Notes under the pieces: model-generated
What the model was told of the DNA's origin: nothing
Databases searched by the model: none
Seen by the model: the letters and a program-made list of their open reading frames with translations, nothing else
Translations under genes and position numbers: made by a program
Assembly: GCF_030413175.1 (NCBI RefSeq)
Contig: NZ_CP129212.1
Span: 5,556,450-5,620,449, forward strand
Source of the DNA: Bradyrhizobium roseum
GTDB lineage: Bacteria > Pseudomonadota > Alphaproteobacteria > Rhizobiales > Xanthobacteraceae
Length of the DNA: 64,000 nucleotides
Direction of reading: 5' to 3'
Part shown: in pieces, positions 47,899 through 56,947 of the stretch
How the letters are laid out: every line of letters starts with the position of its first letter
How positions within the stretch are numbered: position 1 is the first letter of the stretch

Positions 47899-48042
47899 GG
47901 CATCCTCTATTTTTTGTTCCGTCGTCGCGGTGTCGACCGACATTGACGCAGGATTCAACCTGACGATGATTCTGTCAAAAAAAATGCCGACCGCCTTTCG
48001 GCAGCCGGCATCCTTCATAATCGGCGCGAGCGCCGAAACAGT

Positions 48043-49473
48043 TTACGCGGCGTTGTAGCCGGCGACAGCCTTCACTTCGAGATATTCCTCAAGGCCGTAC
48101 CTGCCCCACTCGCGGCCGTTTCCGGACTGCTTGTAGCCGCCGAACGGCGCGGTGCGGTCATTCGGCACGCCCTGCAGGTTGACATTGCCGGCGCGGATCT
48201 GGCGGGCGACGCGGCGCGCGCTTTCCACGGTATCGCCGGTGACGTAACCGGCCAGACCATAGGGCGTGTCGTTGGCGATCTTCACCGCCTCCGCTTCATC
48301 CTTGGCGCCGATGATGGTCAGCACCGGCCCGAAGATTTCCTCCCGCGCGATCGTCATATCGTTGGTGACATCGGCGAAGATGGTCGGGCGGACATAGAAG
48401 CCCTTATTGACGCCCTCGGGCAGGCCTGGACCACCGGCGACCAAGGTCGCGCCTTCGTCGATGCCCTTCTTGATGAGCGCCTGGATCTTGTCCCACTGGA
48501 TACGCGATACGACCGGGCCGATGGTGGTGCCTTCGGCGCGGGGATCGCCCGCCTTGGTCTTGTCAGCGACGCCCTTGGCGATCGCAGCAACTTCCTTCAT
48601 CTTCGACAGCGGCACGATCATCCGCGACGGCGCGTTGCAGGACTGTCCGGAATTGTTGAACATGTGCATCACGCCGCCGGTGACGGCCTTCGCAAGGTCG
48701 GCGCCTTCGAGGATGACGTTCGGCGACTTGCCGCCGAGTTCCTGGCTGACGCGCTTCACGGTCGGCGCGGCGCGCTTGGCGACGTCGACGCCGGCGCGGG
48801 TCGAGCCGGTGAACGAGATCATGTCGATGTCGGGATGCTCGCTCATGGCGGCGCCGACTTCAGGGCCGAGGCCGTTGACGAGGTTGAACACGCCCTTCGG
48901 CACGCCCGCTTCATGAAGGATTTCAGCGAAGATCAGGGCCGAGGTCGGCGTGAATTCCGACGGCTTCAGGATCATGGTGCAGCCGGCGGCGAGCGCGGGC
49001 GCGACCTTGCAGGCGATCTGGTTGAGCGGCCAGTTCCAGGGCGTGATCATGCCGATGACGCCAACCGGCTCGCGCACGACGACGGCGGAACCGATCGTCT
49101 CTTCAAAGTGGTAGTTCTTGAGAACTTCCAGCGTGGAAGCGATATGGCCGAGGCCGGCACCGGCCTGCAGGCGTTCGGCCATCGGCAGCGGCGCGCCCAT
49201 TTCGTCGGACACCGCGGCGCCGATTTCCTTCATGCGGCCCTTGTAGATCTCGATGATTTTCTCCAGGAGCGCGATGCGCTCCTCGCGGCTGGTCTGCGAG
49301 AACGTCACGAAGGCGCGCTTGGCGGCGGCCACCGCCTTGTCGAGATCGGCCTTCGAGCCGAGCGCAACTTCGTACATCGCGTCTTCGGTCGCCGGGTTGA
49401 CGACGGGGGTGGACTTCTTGACGACGGGATCGACCCAGGCGCCGTCGATGTAGAATTGCATGCGATTGACCAT
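48043..49473 (-). CDS. NAD(P)-dependent aldehyde dehydrogenase
   Basis: A 476-residue aldehyde dehydrogenase superfamily enzyme. The catalytic Cys lies in FNNSGQSCNAPSRM, the general-base Glu in SQELGGKSPNVI, and the cofactor region is ITPWNWPLNQIACKVAPAL followed by FTGSTRAGV. ATG 49473 (MVNRMQFYIDGAW) has AGAGG upstream; the frame is open about 63 codons further without similarity. The substrate cannot be told: the enzyme lacks neighbours that define a pathway, although the E1-like gene upstream on the same strand may reflect 2-oxo acid metabolism. Confidence 0.9.
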   Translation of the reverse strand: MVNRMQFYIDGAWVDPVVKKSTPVVNPATEDAMYEVALGSKADLDKAVAAAKRAFVTFSQTSREERIALLEKIIEIYKGRMKEIGAAVSDEMGAPLPMAERLQAGAGLGHIASTLEVLKNYHFEETIGSAVVVREPVGVIGMITPWNWPLNQIACKVAPALAAGCTMILKPSEFTPTSALIFAEILHEAGVPKGVFNLVNGLGPEVGAAMSEHPDIDMISFTGSTRAGVDVAKRAAPTVKRVSQELGGKSPNVILEGADLAKAVTGGVMHMFNNSGQSCNAPSRMIVPLSKMKEVAAIAKGVADKTKAGDPRAEGTTIGPVVSRIQWDKIQALIKKGIDEGATLVAGGPGLPEGVNKGFYVRPTIFADVTNDMTIAREEIFGPVLTIIGAKDEAEAVKIANDTPYGLAGYVTGDTVESARRVARQIRAGNVNLQGVPNDRTAPFGGYKQSGNGREWGRYGLEEYLEVKAVAGYNAA

Positions 49474-49778
49474 CGGAAACCTCTTTGTCTCGGAGCAATG
49501 GAGAATGGAACGGAAGCGTTCGGCAGGCATCCTTGCACGAAAGCCTGAGCGGTTGTACCCGCCATATGCGGGGCGCCGCGTTGCGGCAGGCGGGGGATAT
49601 AAGATCAGGGATGCGACGCTGGCAAGGTGCTCGCTGTCGTCCCTGCGAACGCAGGGACCCATACGCCGTGTCCTGTCGTTTGGGGGTCGCGGTCAAATAC
49701 CGCCTTAGACAACTGCTCCCTGTGGTTATGGGTCCCTGCGTTCGCAGGGACGACATCTGGCTGGCACCGCCCGCTCCC
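49474..49778. other. Intergenic region holding a palindromic repeat
   Basis: A 305-bp gap between two minus-strand genes. Its centre is a palindromic repeat (49636-49754); the rest should contain the aldehyde dehydrogenase promoter. No gene was seen. Confidence 0.5.
49636..49754. repeat. Palindromic intergenic repeat (family B, copy 2)
   Basis: The left arm GTCGTCCCTGCGAACGCAGG, then GACCCATA, mirrors the right arm TATGGGTCCCTGCGTTCGCA, then GGGACGAC: an almost perfect inverted repeat of about 28 bp per arm. It matches copy 1 at 35811-35930. It lies 25 bp after the transketolase-like gene's stop and may act as a transcription stop. Confidence 0.85.
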
Positions 49779-52145
49779 TCAAACCGCCATCTTGCGGTGC
49801 CGCACGGGCGCGCCCACCGTGAGGCTTTCGGCCGCATCGATGATGGCGTTGGCGTCGATGCCGTAGTGGCGGTAGAGGTCGCCAATGGTGCCGGTCTGGC
49901 CGAACTGCTCGACGCCGAGCGCCTCGACCCGATTGCCGCGCACGCTGCCGAGCCAGCCGAGCGCCGCCGGATGGCCGTCGATGACGGTCACAATGCCGCA
50001 GTCGCGCGGCAGCGGCGCCAGCAGCTTTTCGATATGGCTGAGATACTGGATGCCACGGCGCTCGCGCCGCAAATTCCGTGCGGCGGACCATCCGGCGTGC
50101 AGCCGGTCGGCCGAGGTTACCGCCAGCAAACCGACGTCGCGATGGCTCTCTCCGATCAGGCCCACCGCCTCGATCGCCTCGGGCGCCACCGCGCCGGTGT
50201 AAGCGATCACGATGTCGCAGTTCGGCCCCGGCTCGCGCAGCCAATAGGCGCCCTCGGTGATGTCCCGCTGCAGCTCCGGCCCCATGATGCGCTGCGGCTG
50301 GTCCAGCGTGCGGGTCGACAGCCGCAGATAGACCGAACCGCCCTCGCCGGCCTCGCGCTGCATGTGCCGGAACCCCCATCCCATGATCACGGCAAGTTCA
50401 TCGACAAAGGCGGGCTCGAACGAGGCCAGCCCATCTTGCGCCATGCCGATCAGGGGCGTGGCGATCGACTGGTGCGCGCCACCCTCCGGCGCCAGCGTGA
50501 TGCCCGACGGCGTCGCCACCACCATGAAGCGGGCGTCCTGGTAGCAGGCATAGTTCATCGCATCGAGGCCGCGCTCGATGAAGGGATCGTACAGCGTTCC
50601 GACCGGCAGCAGCCGCTCGCCATTGATCGCATGCGACAGCCCGAGCGCCGAGAGCATGATGAACAGGTTCATCTCGGCAATGCCGAGTTCGAGATGCTGT
50701 CCCTTGGGCGAATAGTCCCAGTTGAAGGTCGACGGGATCTTTTCCTGCCGGAACAGGTCGTGGTTTTCGGCCTTGGCAAACAGACCGCGGCGGTTGACCC
50801 AGGCGCCGAGATTGGTCGACACGGTGACGTCAGGCGACGTGGTGACGATGCGCGAAGCCAGTTCGCTGTCGCTGCGCGCGAGTTCGTTCAACACCAGGCC
50901 AAATCCCTGCTGGGTCGACATCTGCGCCGCGGGCTTGAAGGTGAGTTGCGGCGGTACGTCGATCGTAGGCGCGGTGAGACGACGACGGCCCTGCTGGTTG
51001 AACGGTGCGGCCGCCAGAAACGCGTCGAGTTCGGCCGGAGTTTGCGACAGGCCCTCGTACTTGTCCCATTCGTGGCCGGGGCGGATGTTCTGCGCGCTCC
51101 GCCATTTCTCCATCTGCGCCACCGTCATCAGGCCGGCATGGTTGTCCTTGTGGCCTTGCATCGGCAGGCCGACGCCCTTGATGGTGTAGGCGATGAAGCA
51201 GACGGGGCGATCATGATCGATCGCCTCGAAAGCCTCGATCATGCTGGCCATGTCGTGTCCACCCAAATTCGACATCAGCGCCAGCAGTTCGTCGTCGCTG
51301 CGGCGATCGATCAGTTGCGACACCTGCCCCTGGTCGCCGATTTCGTCCTGCAGGCGCTTGCGGAACGCCGCGCCGCCCTGGAAGCACAGCGCTGCATACA
51401 TCTGGTTCGGACAATGATCGATCCAGCGCCGCAGCGCCTCGCCGCCGGGCTCGGCGAACGCCGCCTGCATCAGGCGGCCGTACTTTACGATCACCACCTC
51501 CCAGCCGAAATTGCGGAACATGGATTCGAATTTCTCCCACAGCCCTTCCCGCACGACGGCATCGAGGCTCTGGCGGTTATAGTCGACCACCCACCAGGTG
51601 TTGCGCAGGCCGTGTTTCCAGCCCTCCAGCAGCGCCTCGAAGATGTTGCCCTCGTCCATCTCGGCATCGCCGACCAGTGCGACCATCCGCCCCTCGGGAC
51701 GGTCCTTCATCCAGCCATGCGCGGTGACGTAGTCCTGCACCAGCGACGAGAACAGGGTTTGGGCGACGCCGAGGCCGACCGAGCCGGTGGAGAAGTCGAC
51801 GTCGTCGGCATCCTTGGTGCGCGACGGATAGGACTGCGCACCCTTGTAGCCCCGGAAATTTTCCAACTTGTCGCGGGTCTGGTGGCCGAACAGATACTGG
51901 ATGGCATGGAATACCGGGCTCGCATGCGGCTTCACCGCGACGCGGTCCTGTGGCCGCAATACCGAGAAATACAGCGCCGACATGATGTTGGCGAGCGAGG
52001 CAGACGAGGCCTGATGGCCGCCGACCTTCAGCCCGTCCACATTGGGCCGGATATGGTTGGCGTGATGGATCGTCCACGACGACAGCCACAATGCCTTGCG
52101 TGCCAGCGCAGACAGTAATTCGAGGCGTGCGGGCTCGATGGGCAT
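49779..52145 (-). CDS. Transketolase-superfamily 2-oxo-acid dehydrogenase E1-like protein (AceE/MdeB-like)
   Basis: A 788-residue thiamine-diphosphate enzyme. The TPP/Mg motif runs from Gly159-Asp160 (VALVGDAEMDEGN) to Asn190 (WWVVDYN). Later segments (IKGVGLPMQGHKDNHAGLM, LLPVGTLYDPFIERGLDAM, LEALGVEQFGQTGTI-like end) resemble the homodimeric pyruvate dehydrogenase E1 (AceE) more than sugar transketolase, but it is about 100 residues shorter than AceE. ATG 52145 has GGGAG upstream. It diverges from an Lrp-family regulator, as the Pseudomonas mdeB gene (2-oxobutyrate dehydrogenase E1) does, so an amino-acid-derived 2-oxo acid is a reasonable guess. No E2 or E3 gene is nearby. Confidence 0.78.
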   Translation of the reverse strand: MPIEPARLELLSALARKALWLSSWTIHHANHIRPNVDGLKVGGHQASSASLANIMSALYFSVLRPQDRVAVKPHASPVFHAIQYLFGHQTRDKLENFRGYKGAQSYPSRTKDADDVDFSTGSVGLGVAQTLFSSLVQDYVTAHGWMKDRPEGRMVALVGDAEMDEGNIFEALLEGWKHGLRNTWWVVDYNRQSLDAVVREGLWEKFESMFRNFGWEVVIVKYGRLMQAAFAEPGGEALRRWIDHCPNQMYAALCFQGGAAFRKRLQDEIGDQGQVSQLIDRRSDDELLALMSNLGGHDMASMIEAFEAIDHDRPVCFIAYTIKGVGLPMQGHKDNHAGLMTVAQMEKWRSAQNIRPGHEWDKYEGLSQTPAELDAFLAAAPFNQQGRRRLTAPTIDVPPQLTFKPAAQMSTQQGFGLVLNELARSDSELASRIVTTSPDVTVSTNLGAWVNRRGLFAKAENHDLFRQEKIPSTFNWDYSPKGQHLELGIAEMNLFIMLSALGLSHAINGERLLPVGTLYDPFIERGLDAMNYACYQDARFMVVATPSGITLAPEGGAHQSIATPLIGMAQDGLASFEPAFVDELAVIMGWGFRHMQREAGEGGSVYLRLSTRTLDQPQRIMGPELQRDITEGAYWLREPGPNCDIVIAYTGAVAPEAIEAVGLIGESHRDVGLLAVTSADRLHAGWSAARNLRRERRGIQYLSHIEKLLAPLPRDCGIVTVIDGHPAALGWLGSVRGNRVEALGVEQFGQTGTIGDLYRHYGIDANAIIDAAESLTVGAPVRHRKMAV

Positions 52146-52238
52146 GGGGATGCTCCCTGAAAGGGTCTTTGGTTGTCGGATTTTACCCGTGGCGCCGTTT
52201 CCAGAATTCTCAATTTTGCGCGACAAACCGCCCGATAC

Positions 52239-52253
52239 TGGGATAAAATCCCA
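52239..52253. promoter_or_regulatory. Palindrome TGGGAT-aaa-ATCCCA, likely Lrp-type operator
   Basis: A 15-bp perfect dyad in the 139-bp gap between the divergent E1-like and Lrp-family genes, about 30 bp upstream of the regulator start. A partial repeat of one half (TTTATCCCA) occurs at the regulator's own start. Size and position match operators of Lrp/AsnC regulators. Confidence 0.6.
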
Positions 52254-52284
52254 CAATGTTCCTTTAAATCGCGAGTTTATCCCA

Positions 52285-52746
52285 ATGCCTGCCCTCGACG
52301 CCATTGACCGCAAGCTCCTGAGTCTGCTGCAATCCGACAGCCGCATGACCATGCAGGAACTCGCCGACAAGGTCGGCCTCTCGGTGTCGCCCTGCCATCG
52401 GCGGGTCAAACTCCTGGAACAGCGCGGCGTCATCACGCGCTACATCGCGACCGTAGACCAGAAATCGCTCGGGCTCCATGTCAGCGTCTTCATCTCGATC
52501 AAGCTGGCGCGGCAGAAGGAAGAGGACCTCAACCGGTTTGCGAAAGCGATCTCGAAATGGGACGAGGTGCTGGAATGCTACCTGATGACCGGCAATCGCG
52601 ATTACCTGTTGCGCGTCGTCGCCGCCGACCTTTCCTCCTATGAGGCGTTCCTGAAGAACAAGCTGACGCGGCTCGACGGGATCGCCTCGATCGAGTCGAG
52701 TTTTGCGCTGAGCCAGGTGAAGTATTCGATCGCGCTGCCGGTGTAG
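52285..52746 (+). CDS. Lrp/AsnC-family transcriptional regulator
   Basis: A 153-residue regulator with an N-terminal winged helix-turn-helix (LDAIDRKLLSLLQSDSRMTMQELADKVGLSVSPCHRRVKLLEQRGVI) and a C-terminal RAM ligand-binding domain (VLECYLMTGNRDYLLRVVAADLSSYEAFL). ATG 52285 begins the conserved domain. It diverges from the E1-like gene across 139 bp containing a 15-bp dyad, so it probably controls that gene in response to an amino acid. Which amino acid is not visible. Confidence 0.92.
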   Translation: MPALDAIDRKLLSLLQSDSRMTMQELADKVGLSVSPCHRRVKLLEQRGVITRYIATVDQKSLGLHVSVFISIKLARQKEEDLNRFAKAISKWDEVLECYLMTGNRDYLLRVVAADLSSYEAFLKNKLTRLDGIASIESSFALSQVKYSIALPV

Positions 52747-52770
52747 AAGACCTTGGGCGGCGATAACGGC

Positions 52771-52872
52771 CGCATCCTCCGTTCATGCGGGGGATCCAGT
52801 ACGCCGCGGCTTATCGGTTCAATCACTGCTGTCTCTGGAATACTGGATCGTCCGGTCAAGCGGACGATGACG
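52771..52872. repeat. Palindromic intergenic repeat (family C)
   Basis: The left arm ends CGGGGGATCCAGTACGCCGC and the right arm reads GGAATACTGGATCGTCCGGT followed by CAAGCGGACGATGACG. The ACTGGATC/GATCCAGT cores are inverted. This is a further Bradyrhizobium-type mosaic repeat, different from families A, B and D, placed after the Lrp-family gene. Confidence 0.75.
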
Positions 52873-52982
52873 AAAGCCGAATATTTTTACGCGAATGACT
52901 AGAGGGTTTTGAGTGATTTGCCCATCGTGCCGCAGGTGACCGCAAGAAGTTGCGCTTGCGCGCAGAGCAAATCAGTCCGCAG

Positions 52983-54065
52983 TCAACGCCACGGCTCGAC
53001 GATGATCTTGGTGTGGACTTCCGGATTGGCGAGATCGGCGAATGCGGTGGCCACACCGTCGATGCCGACGCTGGCGGTCACCATCGAGGCGGCATCGACC
53101 TCGCCTTCCGCGATCAGGCGCAGGGAATACGCGAATTCCTCCGGCGTGTAGCCCAGCACGTATTGGACGTTGAGCTCCTTCAAGATGCCGAGCATGGGCT
53201 CGGAGCGGTCGGTTTCCATGCAGACGCCGACCACGACGATGCGCGCGTCGCGCGGCGCGCCCTCGAACACCTGCTGGATCAGGCCGGGAATGCCGACGCA
53301 TTCGAAGATCAGCGCGGGCTTCAGCGCCGGCAGCAACGCCTGGAGCGGCGGGCGTGCGGCCTTCTCTTCCGGGGACATCTGGGCATGCTCGGCCCATGTC
53401 GCATAGGGCTGCGTTCGCGCGGGGTCGACGACCACGTCGGCGCCGAGCTTTTCGGCGAGCGCGCGGCGTGCCGGCGAATAATCGGCGGCGACGATCGGGT
53501 GCAGCCCCCTGATCTTCAGCGCCGCGATGACGGCGAGCCCGACCGGCCCGCAGCCGATCACCAGCGGCACCTCGCCGCCTTTGATGTCAGCTTTTGCCAC
53601 CGCATGCACGCCGACCGCGAGCGGCTCGGTCAGCGCGGCGTGCGCGGCGGCGAGGCCGTTCGGGACCTCGAGCAGCAAGGCTTCGCTGAGCAGCATGCGC
53701 TCGGCATAGGCGCCGATATTGTCGTTGGAGTAGCCGATGCCTTGCGGGCCTTCCGCGGTCAACAGCGCCGGCAGCGAACAGACTTTTGTGCCGGGCTTGA
53801 ACTTCTGCGTCGTGCCCGGGCCATAATCGAGCACCTCGCAGCAGAATTCATGGCCGAACACGACATCGCGGGAAAGGTCCATCGGCTTGCGGCCGGGGAA
53901 GTGTTTTGAAAGCTCGACCATGCGGTGCGCGTGCTTGCGCGCGTGCAGGTCGGAACCGCAGATGCCGCAGGCCAGCGACTTGACCAGCACCATGCCCGGG
54001 CCCGGCTTGGGCTCCGGCATCTGGTCGACGACAATTTCTCCATTGCGGAAAATGGCAGCGCGCAC
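52983..54065 (-). CDS. Zinc-dependent alcohol dehydrogenase (MDR family)
   Basis: A 360-residue medium-chain dehydrogenase. Catalytic zinc residues are Cys36 (GICGSD) and His72-Glu73 (FGHEFCCEV); the NAD fold motif is VIGCGPVGLAVIAALK. The structural-zinc lobe with four cysteines is absent, as in some MDR subfamilies. The start is GTG 54065 with GGGAGG 7 bp upstream; a longer frame exists but lacks this signal. Substrate unknown. It is convergent with the Lrp-family gene. Confidence 0.88.
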   Translation of the reverse strand: MRAAIFRNGEIVVDQMPEPKPGPGMVLVKSLACGICGSDLHARKHAHRMVELSKHFPGRKPMDLSRDVVFGHEFCCEVLDYGPGTTQKFKPGTKVCSLPALLTAEGPQGIGYSNDNIGAYAERMLLSEALLLEVPNGLAAAHAALTEPLAVGVHAVAKADIKGGEVPLVIGCGPVGLAVIAALKIRGLHPIVAADYSPARRALAEKLGADVVVDPARTQPYATWAEHAQMSPEEKAARPPLQALLPALKPALIFECVGIPGLIQQVFEGAPRDARIVVVGVCMETDRSEPMLGILKELNVQYVLGYTPEEFAYSLRLIAEGEVDAASMVTASVGIDGVATAFADLANPEVHTKIIVEPWR

Positions 54066-54164
54066 GACAATCCTCCCGGTGATTTTGGTGCACCTTAGCG
54101 CATCGACGGCCCTGATTGAAATCAGAACCATCGCACCGAAGCTCGGCGATGCGCGCAGACCGGA

Positions 54165-55208
54165 TCAGGCGTTCGGCGACGACTCGCCGGCAACGGCCAG
54201 AAGCTGCGAGCGCCTGACGCGCTCGCGATGGGCGGTGTAGAGGCCTGACGCGACGATGAAGGCGGCGCCGGTGCACGTGTAGACGTCGGGGACCTCGCCG
54301 AAAATCAGGAAGCCGAGCACGGAGACCCACAGCAGCTGCGTGTAGGAGAACGGCGCCAGCACGGAAGCATCCGCATAGCGGAACGCCAGCACCACGATCC
54401 ACTGGCCTGCGGTGGAGGCTATGCCGATGAAGATGCCGAAGGCGATGTCGTGCCAGGTCGGCGTCACCCAGACGAACGGCACCAGCGCCGAGAGGATGCA
54501 GACGCCCGCGATCGACGAGTAGGTCATCACGGTAATGGCGCGCTCGGTGCCGCTCATCATCCGCGTCATGATCAGCGTGCAGGCCCAGGCCAGCGCCGAG
54601 ACCAGCGGAAAGAACGCCGCCGGATGAAACGCGCCTGTGCCGGGGCGCAGGATGATGATTACGCCGATCAGGCCGACGCCGGTCGCGATCCAGCGGCGCA
54701 GGCCGACCTTTTCGCCGAGGAAGACGATCGACAGCGCGGTGACGAGCAGCGGCGCGACGAAGCCGGTGGCGGAAGCTTCCGCGATCGGCAGGAACCGCAG
54801 CCCGGAGATGAAGAACAGCGACGAGGCCAGCACCGCCACACCGCGCATCAGCTGCAGGCCGGGTCGGTTGGTCGGCAACGCAAACAGCGGCGAGCCAGGC
54901 ATCATCGCCGGCGTCATGATCAACGCAAACACCACGAAGCGAATCCACGCGATCTCGATCGACGGCAGGGTCGCAGACAGATATTTCGCGGTCACGTCCG
55001 AGATGCCGAGGAATATCGTCGATGCCAGAATCAGCGCGATGCCCTTGAACGGCCGATCGGCGCGCGCGGGCGCCTTGCGAACCGCGGACTTCTTTTCGGG
55101 CAAAGATACTGGAGCGCTGTCCAGCCTCGCGGCTGCGGCGGGGGGCGGTGTCACGGCAATCTCGAAGGCAGCAATTATCGAATCGGGCGAGGTTGCAAAA
55201 AACACCAA
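54165..55208 (-). CDS. DMT-superfamily (EamA) transporter
   Basis: A protein of up to 347 residues with ten predicted membrane spans in two EamA repeats: GIALILASTIFLGISDVTAKYLS to about LIGVIIILRP, and FFPLVSALAWACTLIMTRMM to ASGLYTAHR. The N-terminal 55 residues are Ala/Pro/Lys-rich and cytoplasmic. Start uncertain: the open frame begins at TTG 55208; GTG 55205 and GTG 55154 are alternatives. EamA proteins export amino acids, nucleosides or other metabolites; substrate unknown. Confidence 0.85.
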   Translation of the reverse strand: MVFFATSPDSIIAAFEIAVTPPPAAAARLDSAPVSLPEKKSAVRKAPARADRPFKGIALILASTIFLGISDVTAKYLSATLPSIEIAWIRFVVFALIMTPAMMPGSPLFALPTNRPGLQLMRGVAVLASSLFFISGLRFLPIAEASATGFVAPLLVTALSIVFLGEKVGLRRWIATGVGLIGVIIILRPGTGAFHPAAFFPLVSALAWACTLIMTRMMSGTERAITVMTYSSIAGVCILSALVPFVWVTPTWHDIAFGIFIGIASTAGQWIVVLAFRYADASVLAPFSYTQLLWVSVLGFLIFGEVPDVYTCTGAAFIVASGLYTAHRERVRRSQLLAVAGESSPNA

Positions 55209-55309
55209 TTCGCCCGACGCGACTAGGCCCGAAAACAGGATGCGGATATGCGCTGAGGGGGCAATTGCAAGGGTTTGTTAAGGCAAGAGCTTGCTCAAGT
55301 CGGAGTCCC

Positions 55310-56158
55310 CTACAGCATCGGCAGGCTGCGCGGCTTGGGCCCGCGCGGAAACGCCTTGTCGAGCGCGGCGATCTCGGCGGCATCGAGCGTCAGGTCGCCA
55401 GCGGCGGCGTTCTCGGCCGCGTGTTCCGCGTTGGAGGCTTTTGGTATCGCGAGCACTGACAGGGCGCGCGTGAGAAACGCCAGCGCGACCTGGCGCGGGG
55501 TTGCGTTATGCGCCCGCGCGATTGCCTGCAGCACTTCGCCGCCCTTGCTGCGCGCGGATGGAAAATCATTATGCCCGAACGGCGAATAGGCGACGACGGC
55601 GACACCGTGTTGCTCGCACCACGGGATCACCGCGTGCTCGATCGCGCGCTCCTGCAGATGGTAGAGCACCTGGTTGCAGGCGATCTTGCCGTCGCCCGCG
55701 ACATCGCGCAGTTCGTCGAGATCGTCGGCGTCGAAGTTGCTGACGCCCCAAGAGCGGATCTTTCCACTCGTCACCAGCTGGTCGAACGCGGCCACTGTCT
55801 CCTCGAACGGATACGAGCCGCGCCAGTGCAGCAAATAGCAATCCAGATGATCGGTCTTCAGCCGCTTCAGCGAGCGCTCGCAGGCGGTGACGGTGCCGCG
55901 CCGCGAGGCGTTGCTCGGCAGCACCTTTGAAACCAGAACCAGATTTTCGCGCGGTAACCCCGCGATAGCGTCCGCGATCACAGGTTCAGCCTCGCCATAC
56001 ATCTCGGCAGTATCGATATGCGTCATGCCGGCTTCGATGCCGCGGCGCAGCGCAGCGATGGCAGCCGTGCGGTCGCCGCGGTCGAGATACCAGGTGCCCT
56101 GCCCGATCACGGATACGTCCGCGCCGTCGTTGCCGAATTTCTTCTGTTTCACGATCAC
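55310..56158 (-). CDS. Aldo/keto reductase
   Basis: A protein of about 282 residues with the AKR catalytic tetrad: Asp and Tyr in THIDTAEMYGEAE, Lys in LVSKVLPSNA, His in YLLHWRGSYP. NADPH-binding residues are suggested by AIPKASNAEHAAEN near the C-terminus. Its likely start is GTG 56152 (GAGG 5 bp upstream) or GTG 56158. It begins within 2-8 bp of the stop of a LysR-family gene, so the two are probably co-transcribed. Substrate unknown. Confidence 0.9.
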   Translation of the reverse strand: MIVKQKKFGNDGADVSVIGQGTWYLDRGDRTAAIAALRRGIEAGMTHIDTAEMYGEAEPVIADAIAGLPRENLVLVSKVLPSNASRRGTVTACERSLKRLKTDHLDCYLLHWRGSYPFEETVAAFDQLVTSGKIRSWGVSNFDADDLDELRDVAGDGKIACNQVLYHLQERAIEHAVIPWCEQHGVAVVAYSPFGHNDFPSARSKGGEVLQAIARAHNATPRQVALAFLTRALSVLAIPKASNAEHAAENAAAGDLTLDAAEIAALDKAFPRGPKPRSLPML

Positions 56159-56159
56159 C

Positions 56160-56786
56160 TCAACTTCTGACGATGCCTACCAGACGGCGGCGATGCAGCG
56201 GCAGGGCGTTCTCCGCCGTCTGGTCGCGCAGCCAATCGCGAAAGCTCGATATCTCCGGGCAATCCGCGGTGCCGGCCGGCGCAATCAGCCAGTCGCCGAC
56301 GCCCGATCCCTCCGTCACGCGGTCGCAGCGGTAGCCTGGATGATGGCCGAGACCGCGGGCGATCAGAACATCCACCTTGCCCTCGACCAGTTCATGCAGT
56401 CCGGCGGGCTGCAGCACCCGCAGGCCGATTTCGGTATGGCTGGCGCGAAACTCCGCCAGTTCCAGACGGCGCAGATCGAAGCTGCCGTGCACGCCGAGCT
56501 GCAGCAGCACCGCGCCGACCGGCTTCAATTTTTCGGTCGCGTTGGCGATGCGGCGAAAGCCACCGGAAATCTCAGGCAAATAGGCCTGCCCGGCCTCGGT
56601 GAGGACAAGCTGCTTGTGCAGCCGCTCGAACAGGCGAACACCAAGACGCGCCTCCAGCGCCTTCACCTGCTGCCCGACGGCGGCAGGCGTCACATGCAGC
56701 TCATGCGCGGCAAGCTTGAAGCTCAGATGCCGCGCGGCGGCTTCGAAGGCGCGAAGCGCATTGAGCGGTGGGAGGATGTAGGTCAT
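56160..56786 (-). CDS. LysR-family regulator (GcvA-like) with internal shortening
   Basis: A 208-residue protein, well below the usual 295-305. The N-terminal helix-turn-helix is complete (LNALRAFEAAARHLSFKLAAHELHVTPAAVGQQVKALEARLG), followed by the first part of the effector domain (VHGSFDLRRLELAEFRASHTEIGLRV...VDVLIARGLGHHPGYRCDRVTEG). The frame then jumps to what looks like the end of the domain (GDWLIAPAGTADCPEISSFRDWL), so roughly 75-85 residues of the effector domain seem missing without a frameshift. DNA binding may survive while ligand response is doubtful. ATG 56786 fits the family N-terminus; ATG 56804 is also open. It diverges from the RidA-like gene. Confidence 0.75.
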   Translation of the reverse strand: MTYILPPLNALRAFEAAARHLSFKLAAHELHVTPAAVGQQVKALEARLGVRLFERLHKQLVLTEAGQAYLPEISGGFRRIANATEKLKPVGAVLLQLGVHGSFDLRRLELAEFRASHTEIGLRVLQPAGLHELVEGKVDVLIARGLGHHPGYRCDRVTEGSGVGDWLIAPAGTADCPEISSFRDWLRDQTAENALPLHRRRLVGIVRS

Positions 56787-56947
56787 CGCCGCCCAGTTTG
56801 TCACTTATAGGCCCCGGCCTTGCAATAGATTTTCTTGCGCTGGACCGAAGGAACCATGCTTTGCGCGGCCATGCTGCCGCCAGTACGGTCCTGCTGCGGC
56901 GTTGCACGGGCCGACGCCGGAATTTGTCAAACAGGAGATAAGCCAAA

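Noticed and set aside
47899..48018. A longer N-terminus for the metallo-beta-lactamase.
   Set aside because: It would place 40 residues before a good signal peptide, while GTG 47898 has a suitable ribosome binding site.
49485..52118. An 877-codon open frame on the plus strand.
   Set aside because: It is antisense to the E1-like gene, whose motifs are clear. Its translation is Arg/His/Gln-rich with no domain, as expected for a shadow frame in GC-rich DNA.
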